Of a DNA stretch of 64,000 nt, positions 1-7,935 are shown piece after piece. Position numbers and translations under genes: made by a program. Each line of letters opens with the position of its first letter. The stretch's first letter is position 1. This stretch comes from Imperialibacter sp040222385 (GTDB lineage: Bacteria > Bacteroidota > Bacteroidia > Cytophagales > Cyclobacteriaceae): contig NZ_JAVKDF010000033.1 of assembly GCF_040222385.1 (NCBI RefSeq), positions 1 to 64,000 of the forward strand. Direction: 5' to 3'. The notes below the pieces were generated by a model that was given only the letters and a program-made list of their open reading frames with translations, did no database searches and was not told where the DNA came from.

Positions 1-86
1 TTGCCCGACTTAAGTGTCTGTAATGCTTCCTCGAAAAGTTGCTCCAACTCACTCCGAGGTGGTCTCTTTGATTCCATTTCTGTCAT
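1..86 (-). CDS. Partial hypothetical protein (N-terminus only)
   Basis: An open leftward frame starts with ATG at 86 and runs off the left edge. The 28 visible residues begin MTEMESKRPP and continue as a charged, helix-forming stretch rich in Glu and Leu. No family can be named from so little. An ATG ten bases upstream (94-96) is in another frame and is not used here. The gene reads in the same direction as the methyltransferase gene at 414-1130 but is separated from it by over 300 bases, so it may have its own promoter. Confidence 0.35.
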   Translation of the reverse strand, partial: MTEMESKRPPRSELEQLFEEALQTLKSG

Positions 87-181
87 AAGTTCTCATTTTA
101 TTTTTACTTATACTTATGACACACTTTTCTGAACAGTCTCTGGGAGCATTGAGCAAAGCGCTGTTCAAAACTATACCGTCC

Positions 182-213
182 TTTCAGGGCTTTGATGTAT
201 GCGAGCCCTGAAA
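182..213. repeat. 10-bp perfect hairpin
   Basis: The bases tttcagggct at 182-191 are matched exactly by agccctgaaa at 204-213, leaving a 12-base loop. No T-tract follows on either strand, so it is not a typical intrinsic terminator. It may be part of the same degenerate element as the 15-bp inverted repeat further right. Confidence 0.5.
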
Positions 214-304
214 TGGCGTAATAAACCCAGGATGGTGGTGAAGCCACATCTTGATGAAGGAGGCAAAAGCCAGCCGCCGGGAATAAAGAGAAGTCCGAGA
301 GGGA

Positions 305-399
305 AGACTACAAAAGTTTTGCAGTGGCACAGGCATCCGAGCCCAGGCGAGACTAATTTAACACTCAGCTGTCTCCGTTCTTCCAAACTTTTGTAGTCT
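305..399. repeat. 15-bp inverted repeat flanking 65 bases
   Basis: The sequence agactacaaaagttt at 305-319 recurs as its exact reverse complement at 385-399. The arms enclose 65 bases and the right arm lies 15 bases beyond the methyltransferase stop codon. Perfect 15-bp arms are unlikely by chance at this spacing. It could be the terminal repeats of a small non-autonomous element or a long-range RNA stem at the 3' end of the methyltransferase transcript. No target-site duplication is visible next to the arms. Confidence 0.5.
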
Positions 400-413
400 G
401 TTGGAGCCCAAAC

Positions 414-1130
414 TTACTTTTTGCTGACTATGTAGTTCGTTGCATATAACCTGGCACCAATTGAGTGCGTGTCGGCGTGATTGCTCAGCTCTTTCACAAG
501 CAAAACAAATGGCTCGGAACTAGAATACCTTTCAGCAAAATATTCATAAAAGCTTCTTGCCGACAACAGCAAATGCCCAAGCTCCTCAGTGCTCACCGTA
601 AGCTGGTAGTCACTGACAAAAGAGTTGGTTTCCCTCAGACCATTCATTTCGAGGCCGGAAAAATTGGCCCGGTGATCATAGTCAACCGCTTCCACGGGCA
701 GATGAAACCCAAAAGGGAGCTGCTGAAAGAGCAACTCAAAGTCGTAAGCTATTATCGTCGCTTTTGGTTGGCACACCCTCACCACCTCGTTGAGCATTCT
801 CTGCGACCTGGCATAAAACAACGAGCCCGCAAAGGTGATGATGTCGAACGAGCTATCGGTAAAAGGCAACTTTTTGCCATCATAATGTACATAACTCACT
901 CCGGGGTAGGCGATAGCCTGCATCAACATCTCCTGGTTGGGTTCAACTCCCGTTACTTTTTCACAAAAGCCAGCCAAGGCAATGCTCGACTGCCCGGTGC
1001 CGCTCCCGATGTCTAGCCCATTGCTATAAGCCCCTCCTGGCTTCAGGCACTTTGCAAGGATCAGCTGATGCAGAGGTGGGCGGTAGGCATTGTAATGGTG
1101 GGCGATGTCGGCGTTGTAATCCTCAGTCAT
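414..1130 (-). CDS. Class I SAM-dependent methyltransferase
   Basis: This 238-residue cytoplasmic protein has the class I methyltransferase fold. Motif I is seen as LDIGSGTGQSS near residues 39-49, the acidic end of strand 2 as VTGVEPN near 57-63, and motif IV as the DSSFDIITFAGSLFY region near 92-106. It therefore binds S-adenosylmethionine, but the methyl acceptor cannot be told. It belongs to the Methyltransf_11 type that includes BioC and UbiE relatives. No biotin or quinone gene is adjacent, so a BioC role is not supported. It lies 18 bases downstream of the S41 peptidase gene on the same strand and may be cotranscribed with it. Confidence 0.8.
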   Translation of the reverse strand: MTEDYNADIAHHYNAYRPPLHQLILAKCLKPGGAYSNGLDIGSGTGQSSIALAGFCEKVTGVEPNQEMLMQAIAYPGVSYVHYDGKKLPFTDSSFDIITFAGSLFYARSQRMLNEVVRVCQPKATIIAYDFELLFQQLPFGFHLPVEAVDYDHRANFSGLEMNGLRETNSFVSDYQLTVSTEELGHLLLSARSFYEYFAERYSSSEPFVLLVKELSNHADTHSIGARLYATNYIVSKK

Positions 1131-1148
1131 TTTGATCGCTGCTATCTG

Positions 1149-2489
1149 TTACTTGATGAGGCCAAGCGCTACCTCCATCTCCAGGTCTTTTTCGTTCATC
1201 AAATCTTCGATTGTATAACGTAATTCATGGTCTGGCAGTAGCCCCCTGTTGGTGGTATTTTGGTTGGAAGACGACGGGAAGGCCAAATGATATCTCGGAA
1301 TGCCGATTCTGATGCCTGAATTTGGGAGAACGATGCTTTGGGTGGAGCCCGCTGCAAACCCCTCGTACCGGGTGCCCGTTTCCTCTCCAATAACCGTTGC
1401 ATTTCCGTACTCTTTCAAATACCTGGCAATTTCCGCTCCGGCAGAGTAGGTTCGACCGTTGACCAGCGCATAGATAGCTCCGTCGAAGGCCAGCTTATCC
1501 ATTTTTGGCAAAGAGTAGTCCTTCTTTTTGCCCTTCCACGATTCAGTGGTTTTGAAATGCCCTTTTCTTGGCTCTTTCATGATGAAGGGGATCAGGTTGT
1601 CAGCGAATTCATTTCTGCCGCCTGTGTTGTCCCGGAGGTCTACGATCAGGCTGGAGACCTGGGAAGTCTTTAGTTGCTCAAATATTTCCTCGTATAGCTT
1701 ACCTGCCTCAAGGTCATATTTTTCAACAAGGGATCGGGTAAAGTCCTTTAGCGTCAAAACTGCCACATTGCCTTTTATGTCAAACTCATAAACCTGTTTT
1801 ACTCCAGTCGCTTCTTCTGGCGTAGCAGACTTTCGCTGCTGGTAGTTGGCCGTCCACCCCTCCCTGGTCAATGCCTCGATGGTTGCAGTGCTGCGTTGTC
1901 CTTGCCTTTTATACTCGACAGCAAAGCTTTCGGGCTGCTCTACATAGAGGTAATACATCCACGGAAAGCCGATGGTTAGGTTTTTTAGCTGATAAGTCTC
2001 TATGTGGCCGTCGGAGGGGATGCAGGGCAGTATGCTTGCGATGATATCGGCAGAAGACCGTCCGTTGATTGACAGTATCTCATCTCCTCGCTGGAGTTCT
2101 TCGCTGTTGGCGCTGTTGATCCAAACAAAAATACGGTCACCAATGATTTTGACGGACAGCGGCATGTACTTGTAGGTGTTGTCCACAAATCCTTTGTGTG
2201 CTACGTCGTTCCAGTCGCCAAGGTTAAAGTGCCCTTCGTTTGCCAGAGATGCGATTTTGGAAACCAGACTGAAATAAGCCAGGACAGACATGTCGTTTAC
2301 TACCGAACTTACAATGGCATCCGCCTTTTCCTTAAAGTCCGGGTTGTAGAGATAAAGCGCCGGTTCAAATTCTTCGGTTTTGCCGATAAGAAATTGCAAG
2401 TCTTCTTTCACCTGACTATCCGTGTATGTCTGGGCGACGCTGACTGAAGTCAACAATGTCAGTATGAAAATGGGCACTATTTTTTGCAT
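1149..2489 (-). CDS. Exported S41-family (C-terminal processing-like) peptidase
   Basis: The 446-residue product starts with a Sec signal peptide (residues 1-19, cleaved after SVA). A PDZ-like segment is seen around GDEILSING (135-143). The S41 tail-specific protease core follows, with VDLRDNTGG at 283-291, the nucleophile Ser349 in TYSAGAE and GEETGT at 368-373. Members cleave unfolded or C-terminal peptide regions in the periplasm using a Ser-based active site. The protein lacks a clear membrane anchor. It is the first gene of a possible two-gene unit with the methyltransferase. The substrate is unknown. Confidence 0.85.
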   Translation of the reverse strand: MQKIVPIFILTLLTSVSVAQTYTDSQVKEDLQFLIGKTEEFEPALYLYNPDFKEKADAIVSSVVNDMSVLAYFSLVSKIASLANEGHFNLGDWNDVAHKGFVDNTYKYMPLSVKIIGDRIFVWINSANSEELQRGDEILSINGRSSADIIASILPCIPSDGHIETYQLKNLTIGFPWMYYLYVEQPESFAVEYKRQGQRSTATIEALTREGWTANYQQRKSATPEEATGVKQVYEFDIKGNVAVLTLKDFTRSLVEKYDLEAGKLYEEIFEQLKTSQVSSLIVDLRDNTGGRNEFADNLIPFIMKEPRKGHFKTTESWKGKKKDYSLPKMDKLAFDGAIYALVNGRTYSAGAEIARYLKEYGNATVIGEETGTRYEGFAAGSTQSIVLPNSGIRIGIPRYHLAFPSSSNQNTTNRGLLPDHELRYTIEDLMNEKDLEMEVALGLIK

Positions 2490-2695
2490 GCGTAAATTGT
2501 TTAAAGTGGATAACCCTTAGGCCATGAAATGCCACAGTTTGCGACAACTCCGAATAGCTTTACGATGTATACAATTGGTTAGACAGAGGAACAAGTTCTT
2601 AGGTTACAACCACTAATAGGAGAGTTGAATAAACAACTTATTTCTCAAAAGTTGCTAGTTTCACATCACTAGTTCCTGGCATTACCTTCTTTAGT

Positions 2696-3517
2696 ATGCA
2701 ATCAACCAAACAAAAACTCCACAGGATCATATTCGGGGTAGACACACCCGCTGGCAGGGGTTTCGACATAGCGCTCCTTATCCTCATTGTGGCCAGCATC
2801 ACCATACTGATGCTGGAGAGTGTAAGTGAGATCAATCGGGAGTGGGCTGCATTTTTTTACCAACTTGATTGGATCATTACTGGCCTGTTTACTATTGAAT
2901 ACGGCCTTCGGCTGTGGACGTCGGAAAAGAAGACTCAATATATATTTAGCTTTTTTGGCATCATCGATTTGCTCTCTATTCTACCCACCTACCTGAGCAT
3001 CTTTTTCGTAGGTAGTCATGCACTTGCTATTATCAGGGTGCTGAGATTGCTTCGGGTATTCCGGGTGTTGAAGCTGGTGCAGTTTATGGGTGAGGCCAGC
3101 AAGCTGGGTGAAGCAGTGAAATCAAGCTCCAGAAAGATTGTCGTCTTTCTTTTTTTCGTCATTATCGTCAGTGTTTTTGTTGGTACGTTGATGTATATTA
3201 TCGAAGGGCGAGAGCATGGGTTCACCAGCATTCCCCGAAGTATCTACTGGGCCATTGTAACGCTCTCCACCGTTGGCTATGGCGATATAGCCCCGCAAAC
3301 TACCCTGGGGCAGTTTCTAGCCACCATACTAATGGTAACTGGTTATGGCCTGATTGCAGTGCCTACCGGACTAGTGACCGTGGAGCTTGCCAAGGGGAGC
3401 GCCAATGCCCTGAATACTTCTGGGCATACCAGCAGGCAGTGCCAGCATTGCGGCAATACTGATCACATCAGGAAAGCGAAGTACTGCTGTGTTTGCGGAA
3501 ACGAACTAGAAAAGTGA
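2696..3517 (+). CDS. Voltage-gated-type potassium channel with C-terminal zinc ribbon
   Basis: This 273-residue inner-membrane protein has the six-helix ion channel layout. S1-S3 lie at about 24-105. S4 has basic residues every third position (R114, R117, R120, R123, K126). S5, the pore helix with the K+ selectivity filter TVGYGD (192-197), and S6 end near 230. Four of these subunits normally form one K+ pore. The C-terminus is unusual: C249xxC252 and C264CxC267 make a small zinc-ribbon-like module, not the RCK/TrkA_N domain common in bacterial channels. It is a single gene, divergent from the S41 peptidase and convergent with DUF2461, stopping 4 bases from the latter's stop codon. Confidence 0.88.
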   Translation: MQSTKQKLHRIIFGVDTPAGRGFDIALLILIVASITILMLESVSEINREWAAFFYQLDWIITGLFTIEYGLRLWTSEKKTQYIFSFFGIIDLLSILPTYLSIFFVGSHALAIIRVLRLLRVFRVLKLVQFMGEASKLGEAVKSSSRKIVVFLFFVIIVSVFVGTLMYIIEGREHGFTSIPRSIYWAIVTLSTVGYGDIAPQTTLGQFLATILMVTGYGLIAVPTGLVTVELAKGSANALNTSGHTSRQCQHCGNTDHIRKAKYCCVCGNELEK

Positions 3518-3521
3518 TCGG

Positions 3522-4211
3522 CTACGGCAGCGGTACCCCATTCCGGTCTGTAGTCAGCACTTCACTCATATAATCGAGCCAGGGCCTGATGGTTTTGAAA
3601 ACCAAGCTCACTTCCTGTGGAAAGTCTTTTGAAAACACCTCCTGGTCGGTGAAGGTGTGCCGGAAAATGAAGGACTTGTGTCGTAGCAATTCAATGGCAG
3701 GGTGGTCGACTGTGTAGCCTCTTGGCGCAGTGGCGACGGTATTTCCCTGCATGCCGCCATAAGCGCTTTTTATGGTTTTTGATTCCAGTATCTTCTGCCA
3801 GTCCTCGTAGTTGTCATCGATGTCGAATCGAATGCGCTTCAGGTCTTCAGGATTGGGGTTAAAGAACCCGCAGGCGAGGAAACAGTTGCCCGGTTTGAGG
3901 TTAAAATAGTAACCGCCCCGCCGTTCTTTGGTCGCCCGCCGGAACGACATGGCAAAGCGGGCGTTGTAAGGCGACTTATCCTTACTGAACCGCACATCAT
4001 TGTAGATCCGAAATAGTGCTTTCTTGCCTGATGGCGTCTCAATTAGGTCGTGCTTGTTCATTTCAGCCAGCAGCGCATCGGCAAAGCCCACCATATTCTC
4101 AAGCGATGCCTGATACCGGTCTTTGTGCTGGGCAAACCAGTCCCGGTTGTTGTTGGCAGAGAGATCAGTGAGAAACTGGAAGGTAGACGGTTGGATGATT
4201 GATTGGCTCAT
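3522..4211 (-). CDS. DUF2461 family protein (TIGR02453)
   Basis: The 229-residue product matches the DUF2461 family from end to end. It begins with the family's FLxxLxxNNxRDWF signature near residues 13-28 and has the core KKALFRIYNDVRFSKDKSPYN near 64-84. These cytoplasmic proteins have no known reaction. There is no signal peptide or membrane segment. The gene is the last of a leftward run but is separated from the Gfo/Idh gene by a 205-bp gap filled with a CGCAAAG-type repeat, so it may be expressed separately. Confidence 0.82.
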   Translation of the reverse strand: MSQSIIQPSTFQFLTDLSANNNRDWFAQHKDRYQASLENMVGFADALLAEMNKHDLIETPSGKKALFRIYNDVRFSKDKSPYNARFAMSFRRATKERRGGYYFNLKPGNCFLACGFFNPNPEDLKRIRFDIDDNYEDWQKILESKTIKSAYGGMQGNTVATAPRGYTVDHPAIELLRHKSFIFRHTFTDQEVFSKDFPQEVSLVFKTIRPWLDYMSEVLTTDRNGVPLP

Positions 4212-4303
4212 TGTGGTTTAAAAAAGAACAAAACAGGTAGGTGCGGGGAATAGTTCTCGCTCGCTCTTTTCTTTGTCTCTCCGGCTTCGCCGGGTGGTTT
4301 ATT

Positions 4304-4374
4304 TCACGCAAAGACGCTAAGGCGCAAAGAATCTCTACAAGACAAGCCTTTGCGAGCTTTGCGGCTTTGCGTGA
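4304..4374. repeat. CGCAAAG-type inverted repeat element
   Basis: Two arms of about 26 bases at 4304-4329 and 4348-4374 are imperfect reverse complements, each built from repeated cgcaaag units beginning with tcacgcaaag. They enclose an 18-base loop, and a small ccggcttcgccgg hairpin sits just left at 4281-4293. Similar cgcaaag-rich dispersed repeats are known in intergenic DNA of many bacteria. A 76-codon leftward frame crossing it (4165-4395) is explained by the repeat and is not called as a gene. Confidence 0.6.
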
Positions 4375-4416
4375 CACCCACTTTAACGAAGCCAAAGAGA
4401 CAGTTCCTGCGTGACC

Positions 4417-5520
4417 CTACCTTTCCAGCACCACCGTTTTCCCCTCCTTCGCCGAGCGGATAGCAGCGTCCAGTATTTCTACCACCACCATGTTGTTTTC
4501 CAGTGACGATAGCCGACCCTGCACGGTGTCGTTGAGCTTAGTCTCACCCCTGATGACAGCCGTAAGAAAGTCGAACGGATCATTAAACGGTGTTTTCATG
4601 GGCTCCAGTGTCATGGACTGCTCGGGGTCTGATTGCTTTGCACGCAGGCTCATGCGGGTGCCATCTACCGTTTTGATATAGGCGTTGGTACCAAACACCT
4701 CCATGTCTTTGCGGCTAAACGTCCAGTTCCACGACGCCTGAATGACGCCCTGGGTGCCGGGGTATTTCACCAGTATGGTGGCCTCGTCGTCTACTTTGGG
4801 GTAAATATCCGGCTTGTTGGTTTGGGTCACTGCCGTCACCGACAACGGCCGTTCGTTGCTCATCAGGTGGGTGAGGAGGTTAGCGCCGTAGCAGCCAAAG
4901 TCGATCAGAGCACCGGCGCCGTTGAGTTTAGGGTCAGTGAGCCAGTCGAGGAACTCCTTGCCAACGCCAATTTCCTTAGGGCCCTGGTGGCCGTCGTTCA
5001 CCATCACTTTGCGAAGCGTGCCCAGGTCGCCGGCTGCGGCCTTGGTGAGGGTTTCCTGCGTGGTGGCGTACCAGGTGGTTTCGTAGTTGGTCACCAGAAA
5101 AATCTTGTGTTTGTCTGCCAGCGCTTTCATGCGCTTCGCATGGTCGTAGCTCATAGCCAGCGGCTTTTCTACCATTACGTGAATTCCCTTGGGAGCGCAC
5201 TTCTCCACCACCTCCATGTGGCCATAAATGTCGTTGAAGGCAGTGACTGCCTCGGGCTTGGTATTGGCCAGCATTTCGTCGAGGGTAGGGTACACCAGCG
5301 ACATGGAGAAGCCATATTGTTTTGAAAGCTTTTCTGCCAATGCCTTATTGGATTCCGCAATGCCCACGATTTCCACGTCGCCCGCTTTGGCCTTATTAAG
5401 CACCCAGCCTACGTGGCCATGGATGAGGCCGGCCACCCCGATTTTGAGAGGTTTTTTGGCTGATTGGGAAAACGAAGCTATTGATGAAAGTAGGAAAATG
5501 ATAATGAGCAGTATTTTCAT
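4417..5520 (-). CDS. Gfo/Idh/MocA family oxidoreductase with signal peptide
   Basis: The 367-residue protein begins with a Sec-type signal peptide (about 1-19). It continues as an NAD(P)-binding Rossmann domain starting IGVAGLIHGHVG (27-38), then the family's conserved EKP (118-120) and a C-terminal substrate domain. Family members oxidise or reduce sugars and cyclitols. The exact substrate is not visible. Exported members usually carry a twin-arginine signal because the cofactor is bound before export, but no RR pair is seen here. The gene follows the bcp peroxiredoxin by 48 bases on the same strand. Confidence 0.82.
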   Translation of the reverse strand: MKILLIIIFLLSSIASFSQSAKKPLKIGVAGLIHGHVGWVLNKAKAGDVEIVGIAESNKALAEKLSKQYGFSMSLVYPTLDEMLANTKPEAVTAFNDIYGHMEVVEKCAPKGIHVMVEKPLAMSYDHAKRMKALADKHKIFLVTNYETTWYATTQETLTKAAAGDLGTLRKVMVNDGHQGPKEIGVGKEFLDWLTDPKLNGAGALIDFGCYGANLLTHLMSNERPLSVTAVTQTNKPDIYPKVDDEATILVKYPGTQGVIQASWNWTFSRKDMEVFGTNAYIKTVDGTRMSLRAKQSDPEQSMTLEPMKTPFNDPFDFLTAVIRGETKLNDTVQGRLSSLENNMVVVEILDAAIRSAKEGKTVVLER

Positions 5521-5568
5521 TTGCTGGATGTTTAGGTGTCCAGCAAAATAGGAAGTTTTAGGGACAAA

Positions 5569-6018
5569 TTACCCCAAAATCTGCTCGGCATGCTCCTTCG
5601 ACTTCACGTCGTCGATGATGCGTTCAATGATGCCCTTCTCGTCAATGATGAAAGTAGTTCTTAGGACGCCCATGTAGGTTCGGCCAAAGGTGGTCTTCTC
5701 CGCCCACAGACCGTAGCTTTCAATGATTTTGTTGTCGGTGTCGGCCAGCAGCGTGAAAGGCAGACTGAATTTCTTGATGAAGTTAGTGTGCTTCTTGGCG
5801 GAGTCGGGGCTTACGCCAAGCACCTCGTAGCCTTTGGCTTTCAGAACGCTATAGTTGTCACGCAGATTGCAGGCCTCCACGGTGCAAGTAGGTGTATTGT
5901 CCTGCGGGTAGAAGTAGAGCACTACCTTTTTGCCCTGGAAGTCGGACAGTTTTACTGTTTTTCCGTTTTGGTCACTTACCTCGAAGTCTGGTGCTTTGTC
6001 GCCTGCTTTTAATGCCAT
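5569..6018 (-). CDS. bcp: Thioredoxin-dependent peroxiredoxin, Bcp/PrxQ type
   Basis: This 149-residue cytoplasmic protein is full length for the Bcp/PrxQ family. It has the thioredoxin-like fold with peroxidatic Cys45 and resolving Cys50 in TPTCTVEACNLRD. It reduces hydrogen peroxide and alkyl hydroperoxides, being recycled by thioredoxin. The residue before the peroxidatic Cys is Thr where Gly is common (TPGCT), a variant seen in the family. The gene lies 6 bases downstream of the M23 peptidase gene, so the two are very likely cotranscribed. Confidence 0.93.
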   Translation of the reverse strand: MALKAGDKAPDFEVSDQNGKTVKLSDFQGKKVVLYFYPQDNTPTCTVEACNLRDNYSVLKAKGYEVLGVSPDSAKKHTNFIKKFSLPFTLLADTDNKIIESYGLWAEKTTFGRTYMGVLRTTFIIDEKGIIERIIDDVKSKEHAEQILG

Positions 6019-6024
6019 TGGTTG

Positions 6025-7935
6025 TCAGAGTTTTGTTTTGTACACAGTTTCATTACCGGCGTTGTCGGTCACTACCAAAACAAACTCTCCGTCGAAAGGT
6101 TTGCTTGCCTCCAGCTTTTCTGTCCACAATAGGTTTTTCTTGTATTCGTAATTTAGCAGCACCCATTCGCCATCAATGGTGCCTTTCCAGCTTTTGATGC
6201 CAGAAAGGTCATCCTGAATGATCAGGCGGCACTCACTTTTGTTGATCACCGCCGGTTTAATGGTAGGGGGCACGGAGTCGGTGGCGATGGTCCAGGTGCC
6301 CAGCGAGGTGGTGAGAAAGCTGATGCCATCTTTGTCCCAGGCACCGCCCACATAGCCAAGGTTGCCTTTGGCGCTGTAGGAGTAAACAGCTGACTTCTCT
6401 TTGTCGTAAAGCTGCACAGGCTTCAGCGTCACCTTCGCCGAGCGACGAAGCGGATCCAGCACATTGTCGACAGCAAACACTTCCCGGCCGTTTTCTATTT
6501 GCTTGTCCTTTACCGCCAGGTACAGCGTGTCAAACAGACTGTACCTGTTGAAGGCCACGTCCAAGTCCTTGTCAAAATAGCTGTATTCATGATGAGGCGA
6601 TACTGTTGCCTTAAAGTCAAATTTTTGCATTGTGCCACACAAATCGACAGAGTCGGGTAAGCCATTTCTCAAATCCCAGAGGTAGAAGTCGTTGGCGCCC
6701 ACGTGGTAGACCGGCGGAAGTTCATACGCCTGCCCCGCTGAATACAAAAGAACGTTCTGGCGAGCCACACCATTGGGGTTCATCAATTCCATTACGTTGC
6801 CGGTTATTTCGTAGCCCTCCCGCCTTAGCTTGCTGAGACTTTTGATGGTGGCATTGCTGCGCTTCCCTTTGTCGCTGAGGGTAGTTTTAAAATACGAGTA
6901 GTTGTTATAGCTGTCCCAGGTCCTTACTTCAAGCTCGTGGTTGCTGGAGTCTTTGATCTTCAACATACCCTGCCAGTCCTTGGCTTCATAAACCTTCAGC
7001 CAGTTGCCGTCGTCTACCCACAGCTTCGTGAACTTCTGCCCGCTAGTCAAATACTCTCCGTAGTTCATATGCACAGCCACATTGCGCATTTCGTCGAAGC
7101 TCAGCTTGGTAATGCTTTGGCTGAACATCTTCTTGTCGTCAAGCATCACCTCAATGCACGGGATGCCGTTTTTGCTCCATGTGCCATCAAAACGGTCGTA
7201 AGCGTATATTTCCACGCCAATGGTTCCTTCAAAAGTGATGGGCGTACGCATCACAAAACTTTCACCTTCCTTTGTTACATCAAATTCAAATCTACCAAAC
7301 TGGCCATTTACTCTCGACTTGATGTCCATGGTAGTAAAGGCCACTTTGCGGATCAGCGGCGGTGCTTCATCAATCAACTCTTTGAAATGGAAACGCATCG
7401 GATCAAGGATTTTCTGCTCCTGATCCCTCACCTCGAAGTGCAGGTGCGGGCCAGAGCTGCCGCCTGTATTGCCCGAGGCGGCAAACACTTCTCCTTTCTT
7501 GAAGCTGAATTGGTTGCGAGCCGGGAAAAGCTCCACGTCAAAGCTTTCTTTGGCATACTGCTGTGCCCGCACCCATTCGGCCAGCGGCTTACTGAACGAC
7601 TTCAGGTGACCGTACACGGTGGTCAGGCCATTGGGGTGCGTCAAGTACAGGGCATTGCCATAGCCGCCAGTGCTTATTTTTACCCTGCTGATATAGCCAT
7701 CGGCAGGTGCATACACTGGCAAGCCTTCTATGCCACTGGTGCGTATGTCAATTCCAGCGTGAAAATGGGTGCCCCTGATTTCACCCATAGTACCGGCCAG
7801 GTAGTTGCGCTCTCCCGGCCGGATGGGAAACATCAGGTAGGCAGAGTCATATCCATATTGGGCTATGGCTGTGTTTGCTGTTAGTAAAAATAGAAGTGCT
7901 AGTTTATTTAATTTCAAAATCGAGTAGTGCGTCAC
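6025..7935 (-). CDS. Exported M23-family metallopeptidase (cell-wall hydrolase)
   Basis: The 636-residue protein has a signal peptide (cut near TAIAQ, residue 26). The M23/LytM zinc domain comes first, with H59xxxD63, YGH ending at His110, and HLH at 164-166. All zinc and catalytic residues are present, so it probably cuts peptidoglycan cross-bridges or related peptides. The remaining 450 residues look beta-rich, ending in an Ig-like fold (VVTDNAGNETVYKTKL). The start codon overlaps the FAH-family gene by 32 bases, and no later Met would keep the signal peptide. It is translationally coupled to its neighbour and followed closely by bcp. Confidence 0.88.
   Translation of the reverse strand: MTHYSILKLNKLALLFLLTANTAIAQYGYDSAYLMFPIRPGERNYLAGTMGEIRGTHFHAGIDIRTSGIEGLPVYAPADGYISRVKISTGGYGNALYLTHPNGLTTVYGHLKSFSKPLAEWVRAQQYAKESFDVELFPARNQFSFKKGEVFAASGNTGGSSGPHLHFEVRDQEQKILDPMRFHFKELIDEAPPLIRKVAFTTMDIKSRVNGQFGRFEFDVTKEGESFVMRTPITFEGTIGVEIYAYDRFDGTWSKNGIPCIEVMLDDKKMFSQSITKLSFDEMRNVAVHMNYGEYLTSGQKFTKLWVDDGNWLKVYEAKDWQGMLKIKDSSNHELEVRTWDSYNNYSYFKTTLSDKGKRSNATIKSLSKLRREGYEITGNVMELMNPNGVARQNVLLYSAGQAYELPPVYHVGANDFYLWDLRNGLPDSVDLCGTMQKFDFKATVSPHHEYSYFDKDLDVAFNRYSLFDTLYLAVKDKQIENGREVFAVDNVLDPLRRSAKVTLKPVQLYDKEKSAVYSYSAKGNLGYVGGAWDKDGISFLTTSLGTWTIATDSVPPTIKPAVINKSECRLIIQDDLSGIKSWKGTIDGEWVLLNYEYKKNLLWTEKLEASKPFDGEFVLVVTDNAGNETVYKTKL

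Larger units (their letters stand above)
87..413. other. Intergenic stretch with two inverted repeats, no credible gene
   Basis: No supported gene lies here. Short frames on both strands (for example 171-386 leftward) have non-ATG starts and Cys/Pro/Arg-rich low-complexity translations, so they look accidental. The stretch does hold two clear inverted repeats, a 10-bp hairpin at 182-213 and 15-bp arms at 305-319 and 385-399, listed separately. Confidence 0.5.

Noticed and set aside
171..386. 71-codon leftward ORF in the left intergenic region
   Set aside because: It begins with a TTG codon and gives a Cys/Leu/Pro/Arg-rich sequence without any domain; the region is occupied by inverted repeats.
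414..1130. Methyltransferase as BioC
   Set aside because: The fold is compatible, but there is no biotin gene beside it and the substrate motif of BioC cannot be recognised.
4165..4395. 76-codon leftward ORF upstream of DUF2461
   Set aside because: It crosses the CGCAAAG-type inverted repeat, overlaps the start of the DUF2461 gene, and its translation (KAAKLAKACL, ALASLREINH) is the product of the repeat units.
6937..7884. 315-codon ORF on the + strand opposite the M23 peptidase gene
   Set aside because: It is fully antisense to a well-supported gene, has no motif and no recognisable signal; such long antisense frames follow from the codon use of the real gene.
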